This document shows positions 51,485-62,200 of a DNA stretch of 64,000 bases, in pieces (the first letter of the stretch is position 1; each line of letters begins with the position of its first letter). Position numbers and translations under genes: made by a program. Source of the stretch: Psychrobacillus sp044762855 (lineage in GTDB: Bacteria > Bacillota > Bacilli > Bacillales_A > Planococcaceae). A model generated the notes under the pieces. The model searched no databases and was not told the DNA's origin. It saw only the letters and a list, made by a program, of their open reading frames with translations. The stretch lies in contig NZ_JBIWFB010000007.1 in assembly GCF_044762855.1 (NCBI RefSeq), positions 124,001 through 188,000 on the forward strand. Direction: 5' to 3'.

Positions 51485-51512
51485 CCCGTCTTAGAAAACG
51501 AACGGGTTTTTT
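51485..51512 (+). terminator. Hairpin between secE and nusG
   Basis: CCCGTC and ACGGG pair around a 13-base loop, followed by six T residues. It may attenuate nusG transcription. Confidence 0.7.
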
Positions 51513-51559
51513 CATTTGTCTAAAGAAAAGGAGGGAAAGGACACTAAGTCCTAAATGAT

Positions 51560-52093
51560 ATGGAGAAAAATTGGTATGTCGTTCATACTTATTCAGGGTA
51601 TGAAAATAAAGTCAAAGCAAATTTAGAAAAACGTGTAGAAACGATGGGAATGTCGGATAAAATTTTCCGTGTGTTTATCCCTGAACAAGAAGAAATCGAT
51701 TTTAAAGATGGTAAAAAACGTGCAGTTTTAAGAAAAACTTTCCCAGGATATGTATTTGTTGAACTGATTATGACGGACGATGCTTGGTACGTTGTGCGAA
51801 ACACACCGGGAGTAACAGGCTTCCTAGGTTCTTCAGGTGGAGGTACAAAACCAACTCCTTTAGCTCCGGAAGAAGTACAATCCATGTTAAAACAAATGGG
51901 TACAGAAGATCGTATAGTGGAAGTCGATTTCTCAGTAGGAGAATTGGTGGAAGTTTTAGAAGGACCGTTTGCTCATTTCCAAGGGAAAGTAGAAACAATC
52001 GATACAGAAAAAGCAAAAGTGACTGTATCGGTAGATATGTTCGGGCGAGAAACAAATATGGAATTGGACTTCGATCAAGTAATTAAAATATAA
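51560..52093 (+). CDS. nusG: Transcription elongation/pausing factor NusG
   Basis: A 177-residue protein with an NGN domain (1-115; NWYVVHTYSGYENKVKANLE, FPGYVFVE, VRNTPGVTGFLG) that binds RNA polymerase and a KOW domain (about 125-177; EGPFAHFQGKVETID). Homology fixes the start at MEKNWYVV. The nearest GGAGG is 27 bases upstream, and a small hairpin (AGGAC/GTCCT, 51538-51552) lies between it and the ATG, perhaps bringing them together. Confidence 0.95.
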   Translation: MEKNWYVVHTYSGYENKVKANLEKRVETMGMSDKIFRVFIPEQEEIDFKDGKKRAVLRKTFPGYVFVELIMTDDAWYVVRNTPGVTGFLGSSGGGTKPTPLAPEEVQSMLKQMGTEDRIVEVDFSVGELVEVLEGPFAHFQGKVETIDTEKAKVTVSVDMFGRETNMELDFDQVIKI

Positions 52094-52107
52094 TTATGTA
52101 ATGATGC

Positions 52108-52136
52108 TTGCAGAAGTAACAAAAAAATGGTATCAT
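52108..52136 (+). promoter_or_regulatory. SigA-type promoter of rplK-rplA
   Basis: TTGCAG and TATCAT are 17 bases apart. The leader of about 120 bases up to rplK contains a CAGAC/GTCTG hairpin and a GGGAGGGGCAACCCA segment that may be a ribosomal-protein binding site. Confidence 0.6.
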
Positions 52137-52264
52137 TTCAAAGGTCAGACTGAAAATACGTCTGCATGAATTTTCTAATGTTATCAGCGCAGAGCTGAGA
52201 GACAGATATTTGAGTGGGAGGGGCAACCCAATTACCACATCACGGACTTAAGGAGGTGTGTCTC

Positions 52265-52690
52265 GTGGCTAAAAAAGTGATTAAAGTTGTTAAATTACAA
52301 ATTCCTGCTGGTAAAGCAAACCCAGCGCCACCGGTTGGTCCTGCATTAGGACAAGCAGGTGTTAACATCATGGGATTCTGTAAGGAGTTCAACGCACGTA
52401 CTGCAGATCAAGCAGGTCTAATCATTCCGGTTGAAATTTCTGTATTTGAAGACCGTTCATTTACTTTCATTACAAAAACTCCGCCGGCAGCAGTGTTACT
52501 TAAAGTAGCAGCAGGTATTCAATCTGGATCAGGTGAACCGAACCGCGTAAAAGTGGCGACAGTGAAACGTGAAAAAGTTCGCGAAATCGCAGAACAAAAA
52601 ATGCCAGATTTAAATGCAGCATCTGTTGAAGCAGCTATGTTAATGGTTGAAGGTACTGCACGTAGCATGGGTATTACGATCGAAGACTAA
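52265..52690 (+). CDS. rplK: 50S ribosomal protein L11
   Basis: A 141-residue protein of the GTPase-associated centre. The proline-rich PAGKANPAPPVGPALGQAGV N-terminal segment binds thiopeptides and the stringent factor; the C-terminal domain with VAGIQSGSGEPNRVKV-type residues binds 23S rRNA. The GTG start after AAGGAGGTG gives MAKKVIK. It shares a transcript with rplA. Confidence 0.95.
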   Translation: MAKKVIKVVKLQIPAGKANPAPPVGPALGQAGVNIMGFCKEFNARTADQAGLIIPVEISVFEDRSFTFITKTPPAAVLLKVAAGIQSGSGEPNRVKVATVKREKVREIAEQKMPDLNAASVEAAMLMVEGTARSMGITIED

Positions 52691-52819
52691 TACTTAATGT
52701 GCATTTTGATATGACGCATTTGTTTTTTTGGAAGGTTGTAGTTGTTCATTAGGATAACTGCAACCTTTACACGTGGGAGGTTTATTCCGCTAAAACCACT
52801 ATCAAGGAGGACGTTTTTA

Positions 52820-53512
52820 ATGGCTAACAAAGGTAAAAAGTTACAAGAAGCAGCTAAATTAGTTGATAACAGCACATTGTACTCAGCTAAAGAAGCTATC
52901 GAGCTTGCGAAAAAAACAAGCACAGTTAATTTCGATGCAACTGTAGAAGTTGCTTTCCGTTTAGGAATTGACACTCGTAAAAATGATCAACAAATCCGTG
53001 GAGCAGTAGTGCTTCCAAACGGTACTGGTAAAACACAACGCGTATTAGTATTCGCTAAAGGTGAAAAACTTAAAGAAGCGGAAGCTGCTGGTGCAGACTA
53101 CGTAGGCGATGCAGAATACATCAACAAAATCCAACAAGGATGGTTTGACTTCGATGTAATCGTAGCTACTCCTGACATGATGGGTGAAGTTGGTAAAATT
53201 GGACGTGTTCTTGGGCCAAAAGGTTTAATGCCAAACCCGAAAACAGGTACTGTTACATTTGACGTAACTAAAGCAATCGAAGAAATTAAAGCAGGTAAAG
53301 TTGAATACCGCGCTGATAAAGCTGGAATCATCCACGCTCCAATCGGTAAAGTTTCTTTCGAAGACGATAAATTAGTAGAAAACTTCATGGCTGTATTTGA
53401 AGTGATTCAAAAAGCAAAACCAGCTGCTTCAAAAGGTGTTTACATGAAGTCTGTTAATGTTACAACTACTATGGGTCCAGCTGTAAAAGTTGACGCTCAA
53501 TCGATTAAATAA
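52820..53512 (+). CDS. rplA: 50S ribosomal protein L1
   Basis: A 230-residue protein of the L1 stalk. Signatures include KKTSTVNFDATVEVAFRLGID near the N-terminus and LGPKGLMPNPKTGTVT, which contacts RNA in the second domain. L1 can repress its own operon by binding the message leader. The ATG at 52820 follows AAGGAGG. The upstream gap of 129 bases holds no further gene. Confidence 0.95.
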   Translation: MANKGKKLQEAAKLVDNSTLYSAKEAIELAKKTSTVNFDATVEVAFRLGIDTRKNDQQIRGAVVLPNGTGKTQRVLVFAKGEKLKEAEAAGADYVGDAEYINKIQQGWFDFDVIVATPDMMGEVGKIGRVLGPKGLMPNPKTGTVTFDVTKAIEEIKAGKVEYRADKAGIIHAPIGKVSFEDDKLVENFMAVFEVIQKAKPAASKGVYMKSVNVTTTMGPAVKVDAQSIK

Positions 53513-53515
53513 TAA

Positions 53516-53544
53516 TTGACAACATGAAGTTTATCTGTTAAGAT
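53516..53544 (+). promoter_or_regulatory. SigA-type promoter of rplJ-rplL
   Basis: TTGACA and TAAGAT are 17 bases apart, just before the L10 leader RNA. Confidence 0.75.
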
Positions 53545-53559
53545 GGCTTTTGTTGTGAA

Positions 53560-53695
53560 ATATACATTTGTACCGAAGACAGTAGGAGTGACTTGTCACT
53601 TAATATCCTACCGAGGACAAGCAAATTCAGATTCTTATTAGATGATGACTTTCTGCCTCTGTGTCTATCCGTAGATCAGAGGCTTTTCTTTTGTC
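53560..53695 (+). ncRNA. Ribosomal protein L10 leader RNA
   Basis: The segment CCGAAGACAGTAGGAGTGAC followed by AATATCCTACCGAGG (53574-53618) is the hallmark three-way-junction stem of L10 leaders. A terminator follows: GCCTCTG and CAGAGGC (53655-53681) with TTTTCTTTTG. Excess L10(L12)4 complex would bind the leader and stop transcription of rplJ-rplL. Confidence 0.9.
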
Positions 53696-53730
53696 GGTAT
53701 AAATGGCCAATTCTTATAGGAGGTGCCAAG

Positions 53731-54231
53731 ATGAGCAAAGCAATTGAAACAAAAAAAGTGCAAGTTCAAGATATTGCAGAAAAGTTTAAAGCTGCAGCTT
53801 CTGTAGTAGTAGTTGATTACCGTGGTTTAAACGTAGCGCAAGTTACAGAATTACGTAAACAACTTCGTGAAGCTGGTGTGGAATTCAAAGTTTACAAAAA
53901 CTCACTTACACGCCGTGCTGCTGAAGTAGTTGGAGTTGACGGGATTAATGAACATCTTGTTGGTCCAAACGCAGTTGCATTTTCAAACGAAGATGTAATC
54001 GCACCTGCAAAAATCATTAATGAATTTGCTAAAAAGAACGACCAACTTGAAATTAAAGCTGGTATCATCGAAGGAACTGTAGCATCTGCTGAAGATGTGA
54101 AAGCATTAGCGGAACTTCCATCACGCGAAGGACTTCTTTCTATGCTTCTTTCAGTACTTCAAGCTCCAGTACGCAACTTCGCGCTTGCAACAAAAGCTGT
54201 TGCAGAGCAAAAAGAAGAACAAGGCGCATAA
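53731..54231 (+). CDS. rplJ: 50S ribosomal protein L10
   Basis: A 166-residue protein that anchors L12 dimers on the ribosome. It has the N-terminal rRNA-binding domain with VVVDYRGLNVAQVTELRKQL and a C-terminal helix carrying L12 docking sites (LLSVLQAPVRNFALATKAVA). The ATG at 53731 follows AGGAGGTG; frames reaching upstream run through the L10 leader and are not used. Confidence 0.95.
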   Translation: MSKAIETKKVQVQDIAEKFKAAASVVVVDYRGLNVAQVTELRKQLREAGVEFKVYKNSLTRRAAEVVGVDGINEHLVGPNAVAFSNEDVIAPAKIINEFAKKNDQLEIKAGIIEGTVASAEDVKALAELPSREGLLSMLLSVLQAPVRNFALATKAVAEQKEEQGA

Positions 54232-54300
54232 TTCGTTACGCGACTTAACAAAAAAACGGCTAATAGCCTAAAAATTATCCAATTATAGGAGGAAATTATA

Positions 54301-54663
54301 ATGAACAACGAGCAAATCTTAGAAGCTATCAAATCAATGACAGTTCTTGAATTAAACGACTTAGTAAAAGCAATTGAAGAAGAATTCGGTGTAACAGCTG
54401 CTGCTCCAGTAGCAGTAATGGCTGGTGGCGGTGCTGCTGCAGCTGAAGAAAAAACTGATTTTGACGTAATCCTTGCATCTGCAGGCGACCAAAAAATCAA
54501 AGTAATTAAAGTAGTTCGTGAAATCACTGGTCTTGGTTTGAAAGAAGCTAAAGAATTAGTTGACAACGCTCCAAAACCACTTAAAGAAGGCGTTTCTAAA
54601 GATGAAGCAGAAGCTTTCAAAGCTCAACTTGAAGAAGTTGGCGCAGGCGTAGAAGTTAAGTAA
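54301..54663 (+). CDS. rplL: 50S ribosomal protein L7/L12
   Basis: A 120-residue stalk protein: an N-terminal dimerisation helix pair (1-30), an alanine-rich hinge (about 33-50), and the C-terminal domain with KIKVIKVVREITGLGLKEAK that recruits elongation factors. TAGGAGGAA precedes the ATG. It is followed by a strong terminator. Confidence 0.96.
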   Translation: MNNEQILEAIKSMTVLELNDLVKAIEEEFGVTAAAPVAVMAGGGAAAAEEKTDFDVILASAGDQKIKVIKVVREITGLGLKEAKELVDNAPKPLKEGVSKDEAEAFKAQLEEVGAGVEVK

Positions 54664-54675
54664 TTTTTGTACAGT

Positions 54676-54718
54676 TCGAAGAAAAAAGCTCGTCAGTAAA
54701 CGACGGGCTTTTCTTCGT
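54676..54718 (+). terminator. Rho-independent terminator after rplL
   Basis: CGAAGAAAA with GCTCGTC pairs with CGACGGGC and TTTTCTTCG around a 6-base loop. Confidence 0.85.
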
Positions 54719-54740
54719 ATGTATTGTGGAGGGTTATACG

Positions 54741-55343
54741 GTGTCTGATCATTATTATTCTAGAAAACCTCAAACGGAAAGCAAACCACGTCATTGGAAT
54801 TTTACATTGCTCGGTCATAATTTTCGATTTGAAACAGATGCTGGTGTATTTAGTAAGAGCGAAGTAGATTTTGGCTCCCGTGTATTAATCGATGCTTTTG
54901 AAGTGCCTAACCTAGAAGGTGACTTTTTAGATGTAGGGTGTGGATATGGGCCGATAGGTCTTTCCATTGCAAAAGCAAATGAAGAAAGAACAGTTCATTT
55001 AGTAGATGTGAACACGCGTGCAATCCAACTTGCAGAAAAAAATGCTGCTGCTAACGGGATACAAAATGTACGAATCTATGAAAGTGATGGGTTGTCAGCG
55101 GTTACGACTGCAAACTTTGCGGCTATTATAACTAATCCACCGATTCGCGCTGGAAAAGAAACTATTTTTCGTTTTTATAAAGAATCCTGTGAGAAGTTGG
55201 TTTCAAAGGGAGAATTGTGGGTTGTGATTCAAAAGAAACAAGGGGCACCATCTACTTTTAGTTATTTAGAAGAGATTTTTGGTCAAGTAGAAGTTGTAGA
55301 CAAAGCAAAAGGCTATTGGATTATAAAAGCTACAAAAGATTGA
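54741..55343 (+). CDS. ybxB: RsmC-like class I methyltransferase YbxB
   Basis: A 200-residue single-domain SAM methyltransferase. Motif I reads DVGCGYG (64-70), and the catalytic NPPIRAGK motif (132-139) is that of RsmC/RlmG-type rRNA guanine methylases. It matches YbxB between rplL and rpoB in B. subtilis; the exact rRNA target is not proven. The GTG at 54741 follows GGAGGG. Confidence 0.9.
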   Translation: MSDHYYSRKPQTESKPRHWNFTLLGHNFRFETDAGVFSKSEVDFGSRVLIDAFEVPNLEGDFLDVGCGYGPIGLSIAKANEERTVHLVDVNTRAIQLAEKNAAANGIQNVRIYESDGLSAVTTANFAAIITNPPIRAGKETIFRFYKESCEKLVSKGELWVVIQKKQGAPSTFSYLEEIFGQVEVVDKAKGYWIIKATKD

Positions 55344-55572
55344 CTTGACAAAATCGCTATGATATTATAATAAAATGCAAATATATTATTTTGAGGTCTT
55401 ATGCCCTTTTGAATAAAACTTATTGAAAATGGGTATACTGGCCGAGAAAAAGTTTGGTTAATCGAAAAATGAGCTCTTATTAAGAACTCGTTTTCTTTTT
55501 GTCTTTCGTTATCATACACCAAAATGTGTGTCTCGAAAAGACCTAATATCGCTTTATTGAGGGGTGAATGAG
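55344..55572 (+). promoter_or_regulatory. rpoB promoter region and leader with attenuator-like hairpin
   Basis: TTGACA at 55346-55351 and the TATAATAA tract around 55367 form a probable promoter, though spacing to the best -10 is off the ideal. The leader contains GAAAAATGAGCTCTT pairing with AAGAACTCGTTTTC (55464-55495), followed by TTTTT, an attenuator-like hairpin about 75 bases before rpoB. Confidence 0.55.
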
Positions 55573-58500
55573 TTGACAGGTCAACTAGTTCAGTACGGAC
55601 AACACCGCCAGCGCAGAAGTTTTGCGCGTATTAGTGAGGTGCTTGAACTTCCGAATCTAATCGAAATTCAAACGGCATCTTACGAATGGTTCCTTGAAGA
55701 AGGTTTACGTGAAATGTTTAAAGATATTTCACCAATCGAGGACTTTACAGGCAATCTATCACTTGAATTTGTCGACTATAGTTTAAATGAACCGAAATAT
55801 TCCGTCGACGAATCGAAAGAACGTGACGCAACATATGCTGCACCACTGCGCGTAAAAGTGCGTCTCCACAACAAAGAAACGGACGAAGTGAAAGAACAAG
55901 ATGTCTTCATGGGTGATTTCCCATTGATGACAGAAACAGGTACTTTCGTTATTAATGGTGCTGAGCGCGTTATCGTATCTCAGTTAGTCCGCTCACCAAG
56001 TGTTTACTTCCATGACAAAACAGACAAAAACGGTAAAAAAGGTTTTGGGGCAACAGTAATCCCAAACCGCGGTGCATGGCTAGAATATGAAATCGATGCA
56101 AAAGACGTAGTATACGTTCGTATCGATCGCACACGTAAATTACCAGTGACTGTTTTACTTCGCGCATTAGGCTTTGGATCCGATCAAGAAATCATCGATT
56201 TAATCGGTGACAACGAATATTTACGTAACACGCTTGAAAAAGATAACACAGAAACGGCTGAAAAAGCGTTGCTTGAAATCTATGAGCGTCTACGTCCTGG
56301 TGAACCACCAACAGTAGAAAGCGCAAAGAGCCTGTTATATTCTCGCTTCTTTGACCCAAAACGCTATGATCTTGCAAATGTTGGTCGCTACAAAATGAAT
56401 AAAAAGTTGCATATAAAAAATCGTTTATTCAATCAAACGGTAGCAGAAACGTTAGTGGATCCGGAAACGGGTGAGATATTGGTAGAAGCTGGTACACTTA
56501 TCGATCGTCGTGTACTAGATAAACTAATTCCTCATTTAGAAAATGGAATTGGCTTCAAAACACTATCACAAGTTGGTGGTGTATTAGAAGACGATATTAC
56601 TATTCAGTCGATTAAAATATTTGCTCCAAATGATGAAGAACAAAAAGAAATTAATGTTATTAGTAACGCGTATGTAGAAAACGAAGTAAAAAATATTACG
56701 CCTGCTGATATCGTATCTTCTATTGGTTATTTCTTCAATCTTTTATTTAATGTTGGAAACACGGATGATATTGACCATCTTGGTAACCGTCGTTTACGTT
56801 CAGTAGGAGAATTATTACAAAACCAATTCCGTATTGGTCTTTCTCGTATGGAACGTGTGGTACGTGAACGTATGTCTATTAACGACACACAATCGATCGT
56901 GCCTCAACAATTGATTAATATCCGACCAGTTATTGCATCTATTAAAGAATTCTTTGGTAGCTCGCAATTATCTCAGTTCATGGACCAAACAAACCCACTT
57001 GCTGAACTTACGCACAAACGTCGTCTGTCAGCGCTTGGACCTGGTGGTTTAACACGTGAGCGTGCTGGCTTTGAAGTACGTGACGTTCACTATTCTCACT
57101 ATGGTCGTATGTGTCCAATTGAAACGCCAGAGGGTCCGAACATTGGACTTATTAACTCACTTTCAAGCTTTGCTAAAGTGAATAAATTTGGTTTTATTGA
57201 AACACCGTATCGCCGTGTTGATCCAGAAACAGGTCTAGTAACAATGCGTATTGATTACTTAACTGCGGATGAAGAGGATAACTACGTAGTTGCACAGGCG
57301 AATTCTCTATTATCAGATGAAGGTGCGTTCTTAAACGAAGAAGTAGTAGGACGTTTCCGAGGGGATAATACAGTATTTAGAAGAGAACAAGTGGATTACA
57401 TGGACGTTTCTCCAAAACAAGTTGTTTCTGCTGCGACAGCATGTATTCCATTCTTAGAAAACGATGACTCGAACCGTGCCCTAATGGGAGCGAACATGCA
57501 ACGTCAAGCTGTTCCATTATTAAATCCGGAAGCTCCGTTTGTTGGAACTGGTATGGAACATGTAAACGCACGTGATTCTGGAGCTGCTGTTATTGCCAAG
57601 TATCACGGAATCGTTGAGCATGTAGAAGCTAAAGAAATTCGTGTTCGACGTATCGAAGAAGTAGATGGTAAAGAAGTTAAAGGTGACTTAACTTCGTATA
57701 AAGTCCATAAATTCGAACGATCTAACCACGGTACATCTATAAACCAACGTCCAATTGTAAAAGTTGGAGATCGAGTAAAACCACTTGATATTCTTGCAGA
57801 TGGTCCTTCCATGGAACAAGGAGAGCTTGCTCTAGGGCGTAATGTACTAGTAGCCTTCATGACATGGGATGGATACAACTACGAGGATGCTGTTATTATG
57901 AGCGAACGTCTCGTGAAAGATGATGTATATACTTCTGTGCATATTGAAGAATACGAATCAGAATCACGCGACACGAAGCTTGGGCCAGAAGAAATTACAA
58001 GAGATATTCCAAACGTTGGAGAAGATGCGCTACGCAACTTAGACGATCGTGGGATTATCCGTGTAGGTGCAGAAGTACGTGATGGGGATATTCTAGTAGG
58101 TAAAGTAACACCTAAGGGAGTTACAGAACTAACTGCCGAAGAACGTTTACTACATGCTATTTTTGGTGAAAAAGCGCGTGAAGTTCGTGATACATCTCTA
58201 CGTGTACCTCATGGTGCTGGCGGGATTGTATTAGATGTAAAAGTCTTTAATCGTGAAGATGGCGATGAATTATCTCCAGGTGTTAACCAATTAGTTCGTG
58301 CTTATATCGTTCAAAAACGTAAAATCTCCGTTGGGGATAAAATGGCCGGACGACATGGTAACAAAGGGGTTATCTCACGTATCCTTCCGGAAGAAGACAT
58401 GCCATTCCTTCCAGACGGCACACCAGTTGACATCATGTTAAATCCACTTGGTGTACCTTCTCGTATGAACATTGGGCAAGTATTAGAGCTGCACTTAGGT

Positions 58501-59127
58501 ATGGCTTCTAGACTTCTTGGAGTTCATATGGCTTCACCAGTATTTGATGGTGCCAACGAAGAAGATGTGTGGACGACAATGGAAGAAGCGGGACTAAACC
58601 GTGATGGTAAAACAACTTTATATGACGGGCGTTCAGGTGAACCATTCGATAACCGCGTTTCTGTCGGGGTTATGTATATGATTAAACTTGCCCACATGGT
58701 AGATGATAAGTTACATGCTCGTTCTACTGGACCATATTCACTAGTTACGCAACAACCTCTTGGAGGGAAAGCGCAATTTGGTGGACAACGTTTCGGAGAG
58801 ATGGAAGTATGGGCACTGGAAGCATACGGTGCGGCTTATACATTGCAAGAAATTTTAACTGTGAAATCCGATGACGTTGTAGGGCGTGTAAAAACGTACG
58901 AAGCAATTGTTAAAGGAGAAAGCGTGCCAGAACCTGGTGTTCCGGAATCATTCAAAGTATTGATCAAGGAATTACAAAGTTTAGGTATGGACGTTAAAAT
59001 GTTAACGATTGACGAAGAAGAAATTGAGCTTCGTGATCTAGATGAAGATGATGATATCCCAGCAGCTGACGCACTTGGAATTTTGCCTCAAGCAAATGAA
59101 GAGGAAACAGTGGAAGTAGGGGAATAA
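55573..59127 (+). CDS. rpoB: RNA polymerase beta subunit
   Basis: A 1184-residue subunit. The TTG at 55573 after GGGGTGA gives MTGQLVQYG, matching relatives. The rifampicin region (about 460-490) reads SQLSQFMDQTNPLAELTHKR, a drug-sensitive wild-type sequence. Other landmarks are the lobe with VIPNRGAWLEYE, the fork/flap, and the DDK motif region GDKMAGRHGNKGV near 920. The C-terminal tail is acidic. It is co-transcribed with rpoC. Confidence 0.96.
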   Translation: MTGQLVQYGQHRQRRSFARISEVLELPNLIEIQTASYEWFLEEGLREMFKDISPIEDFTGNLSLEFVDYSLNEPKYSVDESKERDATYAAPLRVKVRLHNKETDEVKEQDVFMGDFPLMTETGTFVINGAERVIVSQLVRSPSVYFHDKTDKNGKKGFGATVIPNRGAWLEYEIDAKDVVYVRIDRTRKLPVTVLLRALGFGSDQEIIDLIGDNEYLRNTLEKDNTETAEKALLEIYERLRPGEPPTVESAKSLLYSRFFDPKRYDLANVGRYKMNKKLHIKNRLFNQTVAETLVDPETGEILVEAGTLIDRRVLDKLIPHLENGIGFKTLSQVGGVLEDDITIQSIKIFAPNDEEQKEINVISNAYVENEVKNITPADIVSSIGYFFNLLFNVGNTDDIDHLGNRRLRSVGELLQNQFRIGLSRMERVVRERMSINDTQSIVPQQLINIRPVIASIKEFFGSSQLSQFMDQTNPLAELTHKRRLSALGPGGLTRERAGFEVRDVHYSHYGRMCPIETPEGPNIGLINSLSSFAKVNKFGFIETPYRRVDPETGLVTMRIDYLTADEEDNYVVAQANSLLSDEGAFLNEEVVGRFRGDNTVFRREQVDYMDVSPKQVVSAATACIPFLENDDSNRALMGANMQRQAVPLLNPEAPFVGTGMEHVNARDSGAAVIAKYHGIVEHVEAKEIRVRRIEEVDGKEVKGDLTSYKVHKFERSNHGTSINQRPIVKVGDRVKPLDILADGPSMEQGELALGRNVLVAFMTWDGYNYEDAVIMSERLVKDDVYTSVHIEEYESESRDTKLGPEEITRDIPNVGEDALRNLDDRGIIRVGAEVRDGDILVGKVTPKGVTELTAEERLLHAIFGEKAREVRDTSLRVPHGAGGIVLDVKVFNREDGDELSPGVNQLVRAYIVQKRKISVGDKMAGRHGNKGVISRILPEEDMPFLPDGTPVDIMLNPLGVPSRMNIGQVLELHLGMASRLLGVHMASPVFDGANEEDVWTTMEEAGLNRDGKTTLYDGRSGEPFDNRVSVGVMYMIKLAHMVDDKLHARSTGPYSLVTQQPLGGKAQFGGQRFGEMEVWALEAYGAAYTLQEILTVKSDDVVGRVKTYEAIVKGESVPEPGVPESFKVLIKELQSLGMDVKMLTIDEEEIELRDLDEDDDIPAADALGILPQANEEETVEVGE

Positions 59128-59137
59128 AAATAAAAAT

Positions 59138-59165
59138 CGGACAGGTGATACCTGTCCGTATTTCC
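59138..59165 (+). terminator. Hairpin between rpoB and rpoC
   Basis: CGGACAGGT and ACCTGTCCG form a perfect stem around GAT, followed by TATTT. The U tract is weak, so it is more likely a processing or partial termination site than a full stop. Confidence 0.6.
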
Positions 59166-59239
59166 GTATTAAATTGCATAATGCAGAGCTACTTGGAAAG
59201 TCTTTTTAAAAGACACAAGACTAAAGGGAGGTAGGCTCC

Positions 59240-62200
59240 TTGATAGACGTTAATAATTTTGAGTATATGAAAATAGGTTTAGCTTCACCTGATAAAATCC
59301 GTTCATGGTCTTATGGGGAAGTAAAAAAACCAGAAACGATTAACTATCGTACATTAAAACCAGAAAAAGATGGTTTATTCTGTGAGCGTATTTTCGGTCC
59401 AACAAAAGACTGGGAATGTCACTGTGGTAAATACAAACGTGTTCGTTATAAAGGTGTCGTTTGTGATCGATGTGGAGTAGAAGTTACACGTGCGAAAGTT
59501 CGTCGTGAACGTATGGGACATATCGAATTAGCTGCACCAGTATCACATATTTGGTATTTTAAAGGTATTCCGAGTCGTATGGGTCTACTTTTAGATATGT
59601 CTCCAAGATCACTAGAAGAAGTCATCTATTTTGCTTCTTATGTAGTAATCGAGCCGGCAGATACACCACTTGAAAAGAAACAATTACTTTCTGAAAAAGA
59701 ATACCGTGCATACCGTGATAAGTTTGGCACCAAATTCCAAGCCGCTATGGGTGCAGAGGCTATTAAACGTCTACTTCAAGAAATTGATTTAGAAAGTGAA
59801 ACAGAAAGTTTAAAAGAAGAATTAAAAACAGCACAAGGGCAACGCCGTACACGTGCGATTAAACGTTTGGAAGTAGTAGAATCATTCCGTAACTCAGGAA
59901 ACAAACCTGACTGGATGATCTTAGATGTACTTCCGGTAATTCCACCAGAATTACGTCCAATGGTTCAATTAGACGGTGGACGTTTTGCTACGTCGGATTT
60001 AAACGATTTATATCGTCGTGTTATTAACCGTAATAACCGCCTAAAACGTTTATTGGACCTTGGTGCACCAAGCATTATTGTTCAAAACGAAAAACGTATG
60101 TTACAAGAAGCCGTGGATGCTTTAATTGACAATGGTCGTCGTGGCCGTCCGGTAACAGGACCAGGTAACCGTCCATTGAAATCACTTTCACATATGTTGA
60201 AAGGGAAACAAGGTCGTTTCCGTCAAAATTTACTTGGTAAACGTGTAGACTATTCTGGTCGTTCGGTTATCGTAGTAGGACCAAACTTAAAAATGTATCA
60301 ATGTGGTCTTCCAAAAGAAATGGCAATTGAATTATTCAAACCATTTGTGATGAAAGAACTTGTTGAACGTGGGTTAGCTCATAACATTAAAAGTGCAAAA
60401 CGTAAAATTGAACGTATGCATGCAGAAGTTTGGGACGTATTAGAAGATGTTATTAAGGAGCATCCGGTTTTACTAAACCGCGCACCTACTCTTCACCGTC
60501 TAGGTATTCAAGCATTCGAACCAACATTAGTAGAAGGCCGTGCAATTCGTCTTCACCCATTAGTATGTACAGCTTATAACGCTGACTTTGATGGTGACCA
60601 AATGGCTGTTCACGTTCCTCTATCTGCAGAAGCACAAGCAGAAGCGCGTCTATTAATGCTTGCAGCACAAAACATTCTTAACCCGAAAGATGGGAAACCA
60701 GTTGTTACACCTTCTCAAGATATGGTTTTAGGAAACTATTACTTAACACTTGAACGTAAAGGGGCAACAGGAGAAGGTACTACGTTCTACGGACCAGAAG
60801 AAGTGCTAATTGCTTACAATACAGGACATGTGCATTTGCATACACGTATCGCAATTGCAGCAGGCTCTTTAAATAACCAAACATTTACGGAAGAACAAAA
60901 CAAGATGTTATTGTTAACAACTGTAGGTAAAGTAATTTTCAATGAAATACTACCAGAAACGTTCCCGTATATTAACGAACCAACGGATTTCAACTTACAA
61001 ATTGAAACTCCAGAAAAATATTTTGTTTCTACACTGACAGATGTGAAGAAACATATTGAATCTACCGATCTTGTACAGCCATTCAAGAAAAAAATCCTTG
61101 GAGAAATCATTGCAGAAGTATTTAAGAACTTCCATATCACGGAAACTTCAAAAATGCTTGACCGCATGAAGGCACTTGGATTTAAATATTCTACTAAAGC
61201 AGGTATTACTATTGGTATTTCGGATATCGTCGTACTTCCTGATAAAGGTGAAATTCTAGAAGAGGCACAAGGTAAAGTAGATAAAGTCATGAAACAATTC
61301 CGTCGTGGTTTAATCACGGAAGACGAGCGTTATGCGAGCGTAATCGGACATTGGAGTAAGGCGAAAGAAGTAATTCAAGATAAGCTGATGAAAACTCTTG
61401 ATAACATGAACCCGATCTTCATGATGAGTGACTCAGGTGCCCGTGGTAACGCATCTAACTTTACTCAACTTGCAGGTATGCGTGGACTTATGGCCAACCC
61501 GGCAGGACGAATTATCGAACTTCCGATCAAGTCATCATTCCGTGAAGGGCTAACTGTACTCGAGTACTTCATTTCTACACATGGTGCTCGTAAAGGTCTT
61601 GCCGATACAGCACTGAAAACAGCCGATTCAGGTTACTTAACTCGTCGTCTAGTAGACGTTGCACAAGATGTAATCGTTCGTGAAGATGATTGTGGAACAG
61701 ACCGTGGCTTACTGATTGGCTCACTTATGGAAGGTACGGAAGTGATTGAAGAGTTTGGTGAACGTATTGTTGGACGCCATACGAAGAAAACCATTTTCCA
61801 TCCAACTACAAATGAAGTCATTTTAGAAAAAGACGGACTAATTACACAAGACGTTGCCCGTGTTATTGAAGAAGCAGGTATCGAAGAGCTTACAATTCGC
61901 TCTGCGTTTACATGTAATACAAAACATGGTGTATGTAAAAAATGTTACGGTCTTAACTTAGCAACTGGAGATACGGTAGAAGTTGGGGAAGCAGTTGGTA
62001 TTATTGCCGCTCAATCAATCGGGGAACCAGGTACTCAGTTAACGATGCGTACATTCCATACAGGCGGGGTTGCAGGAGACGATATTACACAAGGTCTTCC
62101 GCGTATCCAAGAGATTTTCGAAGCTCGAAATCCAAAAGGGCAAGCTGTTATTTCGGAAATTACAGGTACTGTAACTGAAATTGAAGAGATAAGAGAAGGC

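Noticed and set aside
60814..61317. 167-codon open frame antisense to rpoC
   Set aside because: It is a shadow of the conserved rpoC frame with no ribosome-binding site of its own.
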